From Apilactobacillus micheneri (GTDB lineage Bacteria > Bacillota > Bacilli > Lactobacillales > Lactobacillaceae), in NCBI RefSeq assembly GCF_002993975.1, contig NZ_POSO01000004.1, positions 156,532 to 220,531 of the forward strand: a stretch of 64,000 nt of DNA, in the 5' to 3' direction. The position numbers and the translations under genes are program-made. Shown piece after piece: positions 28,980 to 38,466 of this stretch; the first letter of the stretch is position 1; every line of letters begins with the position of its first letter. The notes under the pieces were generated by a model. The model did not search any database, was not told the origin of the DNA, and saw only the letters and a program-made list of their open reading frames with translations.

Positions 28980-31145
28980 ATGTCATTAAAGGACCTAAAA
29001 GATGTTACTTATTATGATTTAAATAACGAAATTAACATCCCTAAAGATGGTAAGATCCAATTGAATAAAGATAAAGAAGCTTTGGATGCTTTTCTTAAAG
29101 AAAATGTAGAACCTAACTTAAAAAAGTTTTCTTCATTAAAAGAACGTTTTGATTATTTAATTAAAAACCAATATATTGAAAAAGATTTCGTAGATAAATA
29201 TGATTTCAAATTTATTGAAAAAATATATCAATACTTAAAAGAACAAAACTTCCACTTTAAATCTTTTATGGCTGCATATAAATTTTACGCTCAATATGCT
29301 TTAAAAACTAATGATGGTGAATATTATCTTGAACAATTTATTGATCGTGTAGCAATGAATGCACTCCTATTTGCTGATGGAAATGAAGAATTAGCTTTAG
29401 ATTTAGCAAATGAAATTGTCCATCAAAGATACCAACCAGCCACTCCTTCATTTTTAAATGCTGGTAGAAAACGTCGTGGTGAATTTGTATCATGTTTCTT
29501 AATTCAACCTACTGATAACATGAACACAATAGGAAGAACTATTAACTCTGCCCTACAATTGTCTAGAATTGGTGGTGGAGTTGGAATTAATCTTTCAAAT
29601 CTACGTGCCGCTGGTGATCCGATTAAACATATCGAAGGCGCTGCTTCTGGTGTAGTACCTGTTATGAAACTATTAGAAGATAGTTTTTCATATTCTAATC
29701 AATTAGGACAAAGACAAGGTGCTGGTGCTGTTTATCTAAGTGTATTTCATCCCGATATTATTTCTTTCTTATCTGCTAAGAAAGAAAATGCTGATGAAAA
29801 AATTCGTGTTAAAACTTTATCATTAGGAATTACAGTTCCAGATAAATTTTATGAATTGGCTAAAAATGATGAAGATATGTACCTATTTAGCCCATATGAT
29901 GTGGAAAGAATATATGGCGAACCTTTCTCATACGTCGATATTACAAAAGAATATGACAATATGGTCGCAAATGATGAAATCAAAAAGACAAAAGTTGAAG
30001 CTCGTGATATTGAAACTGAAATTAGTAAATTACAACAAGAATCAGGTTACCCTTACATCATGAATATTGATACCGCTAATCGCGCTAATCCAATCGATGG
30101 AAAAATTGTGATGAGTAATTTATGTTCAGAAATTATGCAAGTACAACAACCATCAACTGTTGATAATAAACAAGATTATATTGAAAAAGGTACCGATGTT
30201 TCATGTAATTTAGGATCAACAAATATTGTCAATTTAATGGATAGTCCTGATTTTGGTAAATCAGTTGATTCTATGGTTAGAGCATTAACATTTGTAACTG
30301 ATCATTCAGATATTGATGTTGTACCTTCTATTCAACGTGGAAATGAATTGTCACATAGTATTGGTCTAGGTGGTATGGGGCTACACAGTTTCTTAGCTAA
30401 AAATCAAATTGAATATGGTTCAGATGAATCTGTTGAATTTACTAATGTTTACTTTATGTTACTTAACTATTGGACTTTAGTTGCTTCTAATAAAATTGCT
30501 AGAGAAAGAAAAGAAACTTTCAGCAATTTTGAAAATAGTAAATATGCTGATGGATCATACTTCAATAAATACACTAATAAATATTGGGGTCCAAAATCAG
30601 ATAAAATTAAATCTATCTTTAAAAATGTCTTTGTTCCAAATGAAGATGATTGGAATGAATTAAAACAAGATGTTATGAAAGATGGTATCTATCATCAAAA
30701 TAGATTAGCAGTTGCTCCTAATGGTTCTATTTCATACATTAATGATTCAACAGCTAGTCTTCACCCTATTATTAGTAAGGTTGAAGAAAGATATGAATCT
30801 AAGACTGGTAAAATCTATTACCCTGCTCCATACTTATCTAATGAAACATTAAAATATTACAAATCAGCATATGATATTGATATGCGTAAAGTAATCAATA
30901 TTTACGCAGCTGCACAAGAACATGTCGATCAAAGTTTAAGTCTTACTCTATTTATGCGCTCAACTATTCCTGAAGGACTATATGAATGGAAAGATGGCCG
31001 TACTGATAAGATGACAACTCGTGATTTAAATATTTTAAGAAATTATGCACATGCAATGGGTATAAAATCATTGTATTATGTAAGAACATACACTGATGAT
31101 AACCAAGAAGTTGGTGTTAATGAGTGTGAAAGTTGCTCAATCTAA
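28980..31145 (+). CDS. nrdE: class Ib ribonucleoside-diphosphate reductase alpha subunit
   Basis: Large catalytic subunit reducing ribonucleoside diphosphates. The 721-residue protein lacks the N-terminal ATP cone of class Ia enzymes, has the QPATPSFLNAGRKRRGEF segment, SRIGGGVGINLSNLRAAG, the active-site cysteine regions, APNGSISYINDSTASLHP, and ends NECESCSI with the CxxC pair that is re-reduced by NrdH. It is followed 21 bases later by nrdF. nrdI, needed for the manganese cofactor, is not in this cluster. Confidence 0.98.
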   Translation: MSLKDLKDVTYYDLNNEINIPKDGKIQLNKDKEALDAFLKENVEPNLKKFSSLKERFDYLIKNQYIEKDFVDKYDFKFIEKIYQYLKEQNFHFKSFMAAYKFYAQYALKTNDGEYYLEQFIDRVAMNALLFADGNEELALDLANEIVHQRYQPATPSFLNAGRKRRGEFVSCFLIQPTDNMNTIGRTINSALQLSRIGGGVGINLSNLRAAGDPIKHIEGAASGVVPVMKLLEDSFSYSNQLGQRQGAGAVYLSVFHPDIISFLSAKKENADEKIRVKTLSLGITVPDKFYELAKNDEDMYLFSPYDVERIYGEPFSYVDITKEYDNMVANDEIKKTKVEARDIETEISKLQQESGYPYIMNIDTANRANPIDGKIVMSNLCSEIMQVQQPSTVDNKQDYIEKGTDVSCNLGSTNIVNLMDSPDFGKSVDSMVRALTFVTDHSDIDVVPSIQRGNELSHSIGLGGMGLHSFLAKNQIEYGSDESVEFTNVYFMLLNYWTLVASNKIARERKETFSNFENSKYADGSYFNKYTNKYWGPKSDKIKSIFKNVFVPNEDDWNELKQDVMKDGIYHQNRLAVAPNGSISYINDSTASLHPIISKVEERYESKTGKIYYPAPYLSNETLKYYKSAYDIDMRKVINIYAAAQEHVDQSLSLTLFMRSTIPEGLYEWKDGRTDKMTTRDLNILRNYAHAMGIKSLYYVRTYTDDNQEVGVNECESCSI

Positions 31146-31166
31146 TTAAGTAAGGAGCTAAGTAAG

Positions 31167-32135
31167 ATGGATAATTATAAAGCAATCAATTGGAATGCTG
31201 TTAGTGATCAAATTGATAAAGCAACTTGGGAAAAATTAACTGAACAATTTTGGTTAGATACCCGTATTCCTTTATCAAATGATTTAGCTGACTGGCGTAC
31301 TTTAGATGATGACCACAAATGGTTAGTTGGACACGTATTTGGTGGTTTAACTTTGTTGGATACCCTTCAATCACAAGATGGAATGGCAGCTCTGAGAAAG
31401 GATATTGTGACTCCTCACGAAACTGCTGTTTTAAATAATATTCAATTTATGGAATCTGTCCATGCTAAAAGTTATTCTTCAATTTTTTCAACATTAAATA
31501 CTCCCGAAGAAATTAATGAAATTTTTGACTGGAGTGACTCTGAAGAATTCTTACAAAATAAAGCCAAGAAAATCTATAATTTATACCATGATGATGGTAA
31601 TACACTAAAGAAAAAAATCTCTAGTGTATTTCTAGAAACATTCTTATTCTATTCCGGATTCTATACACCATTATGGTATCTAGGTCATAATAAGCTACCT
31701 AATGTTGCTGAAATTATTAAATTAATTCTTCGTGATGAATCTGTTCATGGAACTTATATTGGATACAAATTCCAAATTGGTTTTAACAAATTAGGTAAAA
31801 ATGAACAACAAGATTTAAAAGATTGGATGTATAATTTCTTATACGACTTATATGAAAATGAAGAAAAATACACTCACTTGTTATATGATCAAGTTGGCTG
31901 GACAGACGATGTATTAGCATTCATTCGTTACAATGCTAACAAGGCATTAATGAATTTAGGTCAAGATCCATTGTTCCCTGATACTAGTGAAGATGTTGAC
32001 CCAATTGTTATGAACGGAATTTCAACTTCTACTGCTAATCATGACTTCTTCTCACAAGTTGGTAATGGTTATCGTTTAGGTAAAGTTGAAGCAATGAAAA
32101 AAGACGATTATAAGATTTGGTACCCTAAACATTAA
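31167..32135 (+). CDS. nrdF: class Ib ribonucleoside-diphosphate reductase beta subunit
   Basis: Carries the di-metal site and tyrosyl radical that initiate catalysis in NrdE. The 322 residues begin NYKAINWNAVSDQID, typical of NrdF, and contain metal-ligand segments ESVHAKSYSSIF (about 95-106), ETFLFYSGFY (about 155-164) and RDESVHGTYIGYKFQ (about 189-203). AAGGAG precedes the ATG. Last gene of the operon, ended by a terminator. Confidence 0.97.
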   Translation: MDNYKAINWNAVSDQIDKATWEKLTEQFWLDTRIPLSNDLADWRTLDDDHKWLVGHVFGGLTLLDTLQSQDGMAALRKDIVTPHETAVLNNIQFMESVHAKSYSSIFSTLNTPEEINEIFDWSDSEEFLQNKAKKIYNLYHDDGNTLKKKISSVFLETFLFYSGFYTPLWYLGHNKLPNVAEIIKLILRDESVHGTYIGYKFQIGFNKLGKNEQQDLKDWMYNFLYDLYENEEKYTHLLYDQVGWTDDVLAFIRYNANKALMNLGQDPLFPDTSEDVDPIVMNGISTSTANHDFFSQVGNGYRLGKVEAMKKDDYKIWYPKH

Positions 32136-32149
32136 AATGACTAAATTAA

Positions 32150-32188
32150 AATGATGTATTCAGATTAAAATGAATACATCATTTTTTG
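32150..32188 (+). terminator. intrinsic terminator of nrdHEF
   Basis: A 13-bp perfect stem (AATGATGTATTCA with its complement), 8-base loop, then six T residues. Confidence 0.88.
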
Positions 32189-32189
32189 T

Positions 32190-32235
32190 TACAAAAAAAT
32201 GCTCTAAACGATCTATTCAATCATTTAGAGCATTT
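32190..32235 (-). terminator. intrinsic terminator of mprF
   Basis: AAATGCTCTAAA pairs with TTTAGAGCATTT over a 15-base loop; on the minus strand it is followed by a U run. It sits back to back with the nrdF terminator. Confidence 0.8.
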
Positions 32236-32243
32236 ATTTTATA

Positions 32244-34838
32244 TTATTTAAAATATTTCTTAAAGAAACTTGGCTTCTTATTGGTATCAATATGTTCATT
32301 TACTAATATAAGTAATTGAAGCATTGTAAATACTAATGAATTACCTCGACGATAAGAAATATATTTAGGTGCCCACTCTTGTACATATTTTTCTTTATAA
32401 GAACGAAGACCTTGGAAACTATAGAAAGCAGTTCCATATTTATAAATCAAATTAGAAATTTTTTCATCAATGAAGCTATATTTAGATTCCCCAACATTAG
32501 ATAGTGGAGCCATTCCTAAATTAAAAGATTTATATCCTTGATCTTTAACGTGATTAAATAAGTTAATGAAAATACCATCCATTATACCTGAAGGTGCATC
32601 ATTACTTGATCTCATTAAATCAATTGATGTCATCTCATGATCACCAGTTGGCATAATATTAGCAAAAGCAACAATTTTATTATTTTTGTCTTTCATAATA
32701 GCAATCGGTGCCTGACTTAAATAATATTTATCAAAATAACCTAATGAAAAACCTTTCTCAGGATTTCCTTTTAACCATTGATCAGATACTACTTTTAATT
32801 CTTTAATAAACTCATTTGAAAATGGTGGTCGAATGATTTCAAATTTATATTCGTCACGATCAAATTTGTTCATTAGAGCTCTTTCACCACGATGCTTTTT
32901 ACCTGAAATGGAGAAGTCTTTTAATACAACATGCCCCTCTTCTCCAGCCTTAGTAAAACTAAAACCTTTTTCATGCAACAACATCGTTAGTTCTTCACCA
33001 ATTTCATAAAATACTAATGAATATCCTAAATTATCACTATCATTTATAAATTGATCAACTGCATCGTCTAATTTATCCATATTACCAATAGGTTCACCCA
33101 TAATGATAATTTTATTTGCACGACGCTTGTACATAAAGAATAACTGATCTTTACCATCTTCTTGATAGAAATAAATATCTTTATCTCTAACATATGCCAA
33201 ATGGCTAACCTCATTACCTCCATACGCTTTAATTACATTAAAGACCCGATTAGAATCAAAAGGTTGATCTAACCATTGGGTTTTAGTATAAGATAAGTAA
33301 CGATAAGTCAAAATTAGAATTAAACAAGCTAAAATTAGTCCTAAGAATCCAGCAAACCAAACCTGAGGTGATGGAAATAGATACGAATTAGCAAAATGAA
33401 ATGGAAATTTAGTAAATTGAAAATTAGTAAATAAACCAATTAAACCATAGAAGATAAAAGCAAGACCAAAAATAACAAAATCTATTATGATATGTCCCCA
33501 TGAATAAGTAAATTTTTCCCGATATAAGACGCCATAGCTTAACCATAGTGCAAATACTAATAACAATGATAAAATTACCATATTAGTAGGAAAATCTTCT
33601 TTCCAAAGAGTATTTCCAATAGAAATAGCTAATAAAATGGTTGTAGGCCAAAAAGCTTTTTTGACTTTAGATCCAAAACCTCTAGCAAAACCAATTAACA
33701 AGAAGGATACGATAATAGTTGTTAATTGATCTAAAAAGTAAAATGTATAAGGTTCTAAAGATAGATAAAATTTATTTACTAAAACTAAATTAGGAATAAC
33801 TGCTACTAACAACATCATTATTCCAGAAAAATACATAAAAATAGTTATAAATATATGTGCAATTCTTTGTAAAATTACTTTGGGAATATCATCCAAAAAT
33901 TCGTTGAACCTTTGCAACAAATCTGCGATAAAGAAAATAATCCCTAAAGCAACCGGCAGAATATAATAAAACGCTCTATATAATAATAGCCAAACTACTG
34001 CACTGCTAGGAGAAACTCCTAAAAACAATAATCCAGCCATCATTGTACTATCAAAGCTACCTATTCCTCCCGGTATTAAAGAAGCAACCCCGATTACATT
34101 GGCAACAATGAATACAGGGAAAACTGCCATAATATTAATAGATTGATGCATAAACAATCCAATAATCATGAAGAAAGATGCACAACCAAACCATTCTAAT
34201 AATGAACCAATAACTAATCTTAATTCTAACTTTAGATTTAAATCTTTAAAGTAATCCAAATTTGTTTTTCTAGTAATTAAAAGTAATAATGGAAAGTATA
34301 AACCACCTAAGATCAATACTATCCACCACCACCAATCAAAAGAATTAGTGCCAAATCCAAAAGAAAACATCATTATTAAAGCTATCCAACAATAAGTTGA
34401 AAGACCTGCCAATAAAAATATAACTATTTTAGAAATGGCATATAAAATTTGTTTTTTGGTAGCGTTTTTACTATAAAAATTGGCTCTTAAACTTGCACCT
34501 AAAACACCACCAAAGCCAGCGATATTAGTAAGTGTATTGGTAATCCAACCGGTTTTAGCAATATATGTTTTCTTAAATTTTCCTGGTAAAAAATCAACAA
34601 TTGTAAAATCATAAATTAACATTGGTAAGACTGCAATAAACCCTAATATCATCATTATAAATAGCGACATTGGTGTTTGTGTAGCAAAACTTTGTGCCAT
34701 CTTATGTCCACTAATTTCTGATCCTTCAGAAATTCCAACATGAATAACAACACCTAAAACAAATATAACGAATAGTACTTTGACTATTGTCATGTGTCGA
34801 TTTATCCAATCAGCACATCTTCGAAAAAAAGTTTTCAA
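32244..34838 (-). CDS. mprF: phosphatidylglycerol lysyltransferase/flippase MprF
   Basis: Adds lysine (or another amino acid) from charged tRNA to phosphatidylglycerol and moves the product to the outer leaflet, lowering surface charge and giving resistance to cationic peptides. The protein has about fourteen membrane segments (residues 1-530) with the flippase-domain IPGGIGSFDSTMMAGLL segment, and a soluble GNAT-like synthase domain (DUF2156, about 540-860) with FNLGMAPLSNV. TTG 34838 is chosen because GGGGGA stands seven bases before it; the ATG 15 bases upstream has no ribosome site. It is divergent from no gene and convergent with nrdF. Confidence 0.93.
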   Translation of the reverse strand: MKTFFRRCADWINRHMTIVKVLFVIFVLGVVIHVGISEGSEISGHKMAQSFATQTPMSLFIMMILGFIAVLPMLIYDFTIVDFLPGKFKKTYIAKTGWITNTLTNIAGFGGVLGASLRANFYSKNATKKQILYAISKIVIFLLAGLSTYCWIALIMMFSFGFGTNSFDWWWWIVLILGGLYFPLLLLITRKTNLDYFKDLNLKLELRLVIGSLLEWFGCASFFMIIGLFMHQSINIMAVFPVFIVANVIGVASLIPGGIGSFDSTMMAGLLFLGVSPSSAVVWLLLYRAFYYILPVALGIIFFIADLLQRFNEFLDDIPKVILQRIAHIFITIFMYFSGIMMLLVAVIPNLVLVNKFYLSLEPYTFYFLDQLTTIIVSFLLIGFARGFGSKVKKAFWPTTILLAISIGNTLWKEDFPTNMVILSLLLVFALWLSYGVLYREKFTYSWGHIIIDFVIFGLAFIFYGLIGLFTNFQFTKFPFHFANSYLFPSPQVWFAGFLGLILACLILILTYRYLSYTKTQWLDQPFDSNRVFNVIKAYGGNEVSHLAYVRDKDIYFYQEDGKDQLFFMYKRRANKIIIMGEPIGNMDKLDDAVDQFINDSDNLGYSLVFYEIGEELTMLLHEKGFSFTKAGEEGHVVLKDFSISGKKHRGERALMNKFDRDEYKFEIIRPPFSNEFIKELKVVSDQWLKGNPEKGFSLGYFDKYYLSQAPIAIMKDKNNKIVAFANIMPTGDHEMTSIDLMRSSNDAPSGIMDGIFINLFNHVKDQGYKSFNLGMAPLSNVGESKYSFIDEKISNLIYKYGTAFYSFQGLRSYKEKYVQEWAPKYISYRRGNSLVFTMLQLLILVNEHIDTNKKPSFFKKYFK

Positions 34839-34908
34839 ATATATTTCCCCCATAATAATATTATTAATATTATTATCTCAATTTATAAACAAGTTAACAA
34901 GTTTTAAC

Positions 34909-34943
34909 AAAAAAGACGCACAACAAATGTTGTACGTCTTTTT
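34909..34943 (-). terminator. intrinsic terminator of rplJL
   Basis: GACGCACAAC and GTTGTACGTC form the stem (one mismatch) with loop AAAT, flanked by A and T runs; 13 bases after the rplL stop. Confidence 0.85.
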
Positions 34944-34955
34944 AAAAGAAAGTTA

Positions 34956-35318
34956 TTACTTAAGAGTAACACTTGCGCCAACTTCTTCAAGTTTTGACTT
35001 GATGTCGTTAGCTTCGTCTTCTTTAGCGCCTTCTTTAATTACTGAAGGAGCACCATCAACTAGGTCTTTTGAGTCTTTTAGACCCTTACCAGTGATTTCA
35101 CGAACTACCTTGATAGCCTTAACCTTTTGGTTACCTGGTTCAGTTAGTTCAACGTCGAATGAATCTTTAGCAGCGCCACCATCAGCAGCACCTGCAGCTG
35201 GTGCAGCAGCAGCAGCTGTAACGTCGAATTCTTCTTCAATTGCCTTAACTAAGTCGTTTAGGTCTGTGATTGAAGCTTCTTTAATTTGTTCAATAATATT
35301 GTCTTTATCAAAAGCCAT
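34956..35318 (-). CDS. rplL: 50S ribosomal protein L7/L12
   Basis: Stalk protein that recruits translation factors. From ATG 35318 ([17 protein letters not shown]) it is 120 residues, with the N-terminal dimerisation helix, an Ala/Gly-rich flexible hinge (about 35-52) and the conserved C-terminal domain ([21 protein letters not shown]-like segment). GGAGG precedes this ATG; a start five codons earlier would cover it. Second gene of the rplJL operon. Confidence 0.98.
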   Translation of the reverse strand: MAFDKDNIIEQIKEASITDLNDLVKAIEEEFDVTAAAAAPAAGAADGGAAKDSFDVELTEPGNQKVKAIKVVREITGKGLKDSKDLVDGAPSVIKEGAKEDEANDIKSKLEEVGASVTLK

Positions 35319-35362
35319 TTTATTTTCCTCCAATTTGGATAGTTATAATTTTTATTTAGAAA

Positions 35363-35869
35363 CTAAGCTGCGTCTCCATCATCTTTTTCGGCAACTGCTT
35401 TAACTGCAATAGCAAATTTACGAACAGGTGCTTGTAAGATGTTGGCAAGAGTAGAAATAGATTCTTCTCGACTTGGTAATGAAGCAAATTCTTCAATTTC
35501 GTCAAGACTAGCAACCTTATTTTCAAGAATTCCACCCTTAAGTTCAACAGCATCAGTATTATCAGCAAAATTCTTTAAAATTTTAGCTGGAGCAATAGGA
35601 TCTTCATCAGAGAATGCTACGGCTGTAGGTCCCTTAAATAAATCACCTAATTCTTCGTATCCGGCTTCTTTAGAAGCACGAACAGCGATGTTATTCTTAA
35701 TAACATTGAAAGCAACGTTTGAGTCACGTAATTGTTTACGTAAATCAGTAACTTCTTCAACGTTTAAACCACGATAGTTAATAATGATAGCAGAAGTAGC
35801 ATTGTTAAATTTTTCAGTAACAGCTTCTACTCGTTTAGCTTTAGCATCAATAACTGCTTTCTTTGGCAT
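35363..35869 (-). CDS. rplJ: 50S ribosomal protein L10
   Basis: Base of the L7/L12 stalk and translational autoregulator of its own operon. From ATG 35869 the protein is [19 protein letters not shown], 168 residues, with the [17 protein letters not shown] segment (about 31-47). GGGAGG precedes the ATG. Upstream is the L10 leader. The next gene is rplL after 44 bases. Confidence 0.98.
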   Translation of the reverse strand: MPKKAVIDAKAKRVEAVTEKFNNATSAIIINYRGLNVEEVTDLRKQLRDSNVAFNVIKNNIAVRASKEAGYEELGDLFKGPTAVAFSDEDPIAPAKILKNFADNTDAVELKGGILENKVASLDEIEEFASLPSREESISTLANILQAPVRKFAIAVKAVAEKDDGDAA

Positions 35870-35884
35870 TATTTCACCTCCCAA

Positions 35885-36012
35885 ATTTTTTTGGGATTTA
35901 ATAAAAAATCCCCATGCCTACCCAGACATAGAGAAACCGTTTTAAAGTCCTCGTCAGGATATTAAGGTATTAAATACCACCCGAGTCTTAGGTAGAAGTC
36001 ATATTTAATTAG
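35885..36012 (-). promoter_or_regulatory. L10 ribosomal protein leader
   Basis: The roughly 125-base leader of rplJ has the conserved blocks GACTCGGGTGGTATTT, TCCTGACGAGGACTTTAAAA and TGTCTGGGTAGGCATGGGGA of the Firmicute L10 leader, the binding site for the L10(L12)4 complex. A later hairpin GGGATT/AATCCC followed by an A-rich run and a second GGG-rich segment at the ribosome site suggests structure-dependent access to the start. Confidence 0.88.
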
Positions 36013-36019
36013 CAATAAT

Positions 36020-36048
36020 AATTTACCACATAATAAAAATATGGTCAA
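36020..36048 (-). promoter_or_regulatory. rplJL promoter
   Basis: -35 TTGACC (36043-36048), 17-base spacer, -10 TAAATT (36020-36025). Start of transcription would fall near 36013, at the 5' end of the L10 leader. Confidence 0.75.
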
Positions 36049-36083
36049 TAGGGATTTTTAAATTCCAAATTAATTACTTAACT

Positions 36084-36779
36084 TTAGAATGAGTCAAGAT
36101 CAACTTTGACACCAGGGCCAAATGTAGTTGAAATTGATAAGTTAGTAATGTATGAACCTTTTACAGAAGCTGGACGATTCTTAACAATTAAATCTTCAAT
36201 TGTCTTGAAGTTACCAACTAATTTGTCAGCATCAAATGATGACTTACCAATAATAACTGCAACGTTACCATCACGGTCAGTACGGTAAGTAACTTTACCT
36301 GATTTTGAATCAGAAACAGCTTTCTTAACGTCCATAGTAACTGTACCAGTCTTAGGGTTAGGCATTAAACCTTTTGGTCCAAGAACACGGCCTAAACGAC
36401 CAACTTGAGCCATCATGTCTGGTGTTGCAATAGCAACATCAAAGTCTAGCCAACCATTTTGGATTTTTTCAGCTAAGTCAGCTTCACCAACAACGTCTGC
36501 GCCAGCTTCTTCAGCTTCTTTAGCCTTTTCACCCTTAGCAAATACAACAACTTTTTGGTCTTTACCTGTACCGTTTGGTAAGACAACAGCACCACGTAAT
36601 TGTTGATCTGCTTGTTTTGTGTCAACGTCTAAATTAAATACAACTTCAACAGTTGCGTCAAATTTAGCAAAATCAATTTTTTTAACAAGTTCAACTGCTT
36701 CTTCAACTGAGTAAGATTTATTACGATCTACTTGTTTTAAAGCATCTTGATACTTTTTACCTCTTCTATTTTGAGCCAT
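36084..36779 (-). CDS. rplA: 50S ribosomal protein L1
   Basis: Forms the mobile L1 stalk by the ribosomal E site. From ATG 36779 ([19 protein letters not shown]) the protein is 231 residues with the [17 protein letters not shown] and [12 protein letters not shown] segments normal for L1. GGAGG stands before this ATG; an in-frame start 16 codons upstream would pass through it and gives an odd N-terminus. It follows rplK through a hairpin-containing spacer. Confidence 0.98.
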   Translation of the reverse strand: MAQNRRGKKYQDALKQVDRNKSYSVEEAVELVKKIDFAKFDATVEVVFNLDVDTKQADQQLRGAVVLPNGTGKDQKVVVFAKGEKAKEAEEAGADVVGEADLAEKIQNGWLDFDVAIATPDMMAQVGRLGRVLGPKGLMPNPKTGTVTMDVKKAVSDSKSGKVTYRTDRDGNVAVIIGKSSFDADKLVGNFKTIEDLIVKNRPASVKGSYITNLSISTTFGPGVKVDLDSF

Positions 36780-36826
36780 CTGTGTTTTCCTCCTTGCAAT
36801 TGTGGTTGTAACGGATAAACCTCCCA

Positions 36827-36855
36827 CATAACATCTGAATTAGTCAGGTGTTATG
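36827..36855 (-). promoter_or_regulatory. hairpin and GTGGGAGG element between rplK and rplA (possible L1 site)
   Basis: CATAACACCTGA and TCAGATGTTATG pair (one mismatch, 5-base loop) and the 3' side runs straight into GTGGGAGG. The same GTGGGAGG string occurs in the rplK leader. L1 is known to regulate rplKA translation by binding its message; that this is the site is inference. Confidence 0.5.
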
Positions 36856-36878
36856 GTACTTACATGTTGAATATGAAA

Positions 36879-37304
36879 TTAACCTTCAACAGTGAATCCC
36901 ATACTACGAGCAGTACCTTCGATCATACGCATTGCGGCTTCAACATCAGCTGCGTTTAGATCTTTCATCTTAGTTTCGGCGATTTCCTTAACTTGATCAC
37001 TAGTTACACTAGCAACCTTGTTAGAATTTGGTTCACCAGAACCATGTTCAACACCAGCAGCCTTCTTCAATAATACTGAAGCAGGTGGGGTTTTAGTAAT
37101 GAAATCAAATGAACGATCTTCATATACAGAAATAACAACAGGAATTAACATGCCTGCTTGATCAGCAGTACGTGCATTGAATTCCTTAGTGAATCCCATA
37201 ATGTTGATTCCAGCTTGACCCAATGCAGGTCCAACTGGAGGAGCAGGTGTTGCTTTACCCGCAGGAATTTGTAATTTAACTACGTTAGCTACTTTTTTAG
37301 CCAC
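36879..37304 (-). CDS. rplK: 50S ribosomal protein L11
   Basis: Binds the GTPase-associated region of 23S rRNA. The 141 residues include the [25 protein letters not shown] segment in the N-terminal half (about 14-38) and the [22 protein letters not shown] segment. Start is GTG at 37304 with AAGGAGG about eight bases before it. First gene of rplKA. Confidence 0.98.
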   Translation of the reverse strand: MAKKVANVVKLQIPAGKATPAPPVGPALGQAGINIMGFTKEFNARTADQAGMLIPVVISVYEDRSFDFITKTPPASVLLKKAAGVEHGSGEPNSNKVASVTSDQVKEIAETKMKDLNAADVEAAMRMIEGTARSMGFTVEG

Positions 37305-37390
37305 GAGACATACCTCCTTAAGTCCGTGTGTGGTAAAAATTGGAGATTAGATTTCTCCTCCCACAACAAGTATGCATAAACATACAAAAT
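37305..37390 (-). promoter_or_regulatory. rplK leader with GTGGGAGG element
   Basis: The 5' untranslated region of rplK carries TTGTGGGAGGAGAAATC and then a short stem GGAGA/TCTCC before the ribosome site. The GTGGGAGG string is shared with the rplK-rplA spacer, which suggests a common protein-binding feature, probably L1. Confidence 0.45.
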
Positions 37391-37392
37391 AT

Positions 37393-37421
37393 AATATATC
37401 ATGTTTAGATAATTTGTACAA
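37393..37421 (-). promoter_or_regulatory. rplKA promoter
   Basis: -35 TTGTAC (37416-37421), 17-base spacer, -10 TATATT (37393-37398), in the gap between nusG and rplK. Confidence 0.7.
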
Positions 37422-37428
37422 CCCTAAA

Positions 37429-37974
37429 TTATCTGATTGGTTTTACTTGGTTGAAATCAAGTTCAGCAGTTGTTTCTCTACCAAACATATCAATATCAAC
37501 TTTCAATTTACCTTTTTCTTCATCTTTTTCAACAATTTTACCAGTCAAGTTAGCAAAGGCACCATCAATGATTGTAATAGTATCGCCAACTTCAGCATCT
37601 AAATCTTGATGTTTCTTTTCTACACCTAATTGACTCAAAATGTAATCTACTTCATCTGGAAGTAATGGAGTTGGTTTACTACCTTGTCCATGTGAACCGA
37701 TAAATCCAGTAACACCTGGGGTATTTCTTACGATATACCAAGCTTTATCTGTCATAACCATTTCAACTAAAACATATCCAGGGAATGTTTTATCCATTTT
37801 AACTTTATCAACACCATCTTTTACTTCGTGTTCTTCAGTTTCAGGAACTACTACTTGAAAAATATAGTCTTCCATTCCCATTGATTCTTTACGAGAATCC
37901 AAATTAGTTTTTACTTTGTTTTCATATCCAGAATAAGTATGAATTACATACCATTGTTTTTGTGTTGATTCCAT
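37429..37974 (-). CDS. nusG: transcription termination/antitermination factor NusG
   Basis: Binds RNA polymerase and modulates pausing and termination. The 181 residues have the NGN domain (KQWYVIHTYSGYENKVK at the start; FPGYVLVEMVMTD; NTPGVTGFIGSHGQGSKPTPL) and a C-terminal KOW domain (GDTITIIDGAFANLTGKI). AAAAGGAG precedes the ATG. A terminator-like hairpin lies 33 bases upstream of the start, leaving no room for a promoter between. Confidence 0.98.
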   Translation of the reverse strand: MESTQKQWYVIHTYSGYENKVKTNLDSRKESMGMEDYIFQVVVPETEEHEVKDGVDKVKMDKTFPGYVLVEMVMTDKAWYIVRNTPGVTGFIGSHGQGSKPTPLLPDEVDYILSQLGVEKKHQDLDAEVGDTITIIDGAFANLTGKIVEKDEEKGKLKVDIDMFGRETTAELDFNQVKPIR

Positions 37975-38006
37975 TGAAATTTAGCTCCTTTTAATTTTTT
38001 CCAAAC

Positions 38007-38031
38007 AAAAAAACTTCGCCTAAACGAAGTT
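38007..38031 (-). terminator. terminator or attenuator hairpin ahead of nusG
   Basis: AACTTCG, 6-base loop, CGAAGTT, then a U run on the minus strand: a compact intrinsic terminator. It stands after secE and 33 bases before nusG. A possible promoter (TTTAAT-17-TATTAT, 38045-38073) lies upstream of it, so nusG transcripts must cross it either way. Confidence 0.75.
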
Positions 38032-38080
38032 CCACATTAATTACATAATATCATTTATTTTATTTTAATTAAATATTTAA

Positions 38081-38254
38081 TTAAATAAATGTTAAACCTG
38101 ATTGAATAGCCCAATCAATAATTGCAAAGAAAATTGCGAAAACAACTGACATTCCCACAACAGTTGAAGTATCAATTCTTGTTTGATGTTTATTTGGCCA
38201 TACAACTAATTTCATTTCTGTGCCAACACTTTTAAAAAAGTTAATTAACTTCAT
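38081..38254 (-). CDS. secE: preprotein translocase subunit SecE
   Basis: A 57-residue single-pass subunit of the SecYEG channel. It opens MKLINFFKSVGTEMKLVVWP, with the amphipathic helix and the conserved KxVxWPN segment, then one membrane helix (about 33-53). It was read directly from the sequence; ATG 38254 has a purine-rich GGGGGAAA before it. Located between rpmG and nusG as in nearly all Firmicutes. Confidence 0.93.
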   Translation of the reverse strand: MKLINFFKSVGTEMKLVVWPNKHQTRIDTSTVVGMSVVFAIFFAIIDWAIQSGLTFI

Positions 38255-38271
38255 TTGTAATTTCCCCCGTA

Positions 38272-38421
38272 TTAAAATGTTTCTTTATGAATTGTTGATT
38301 TATTGCAGTTTTTACAATACTTTTTAATTTCTAAACGCTTAGTATGATCTTTCTTAACATTAGTTGTATAGTTTCTTGAACCACAAACTTCACATGCTAA
38401 TGAAACCTTCTTTTGTGGCAA
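38272..38421 (-). CDS. rpmG: 50S ribosomal protein L33 (zinc-binding form)
   Basis: A 49-residue protein starting at TTG 38421, reading [17 protein letters not shown] and ending [14 protein letters not shown]. The CxxC and CxxC pairs mark the zinc-containing form. GGAGG lies before the TTG; an ATG five bases upstream is in another frame. Position ahead of secE is the standard one. Confidence 0.92.
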   Translation of the reverse strand: MPQKKVSLACEVCGSRNYTTNVKKDHTKRLEIKKYCKNCNKSTIHKETF

Positions 38422-38466
38422 GGCATACCCTCCTAAACTGATAGATAAATAATATCATTTTAAATT

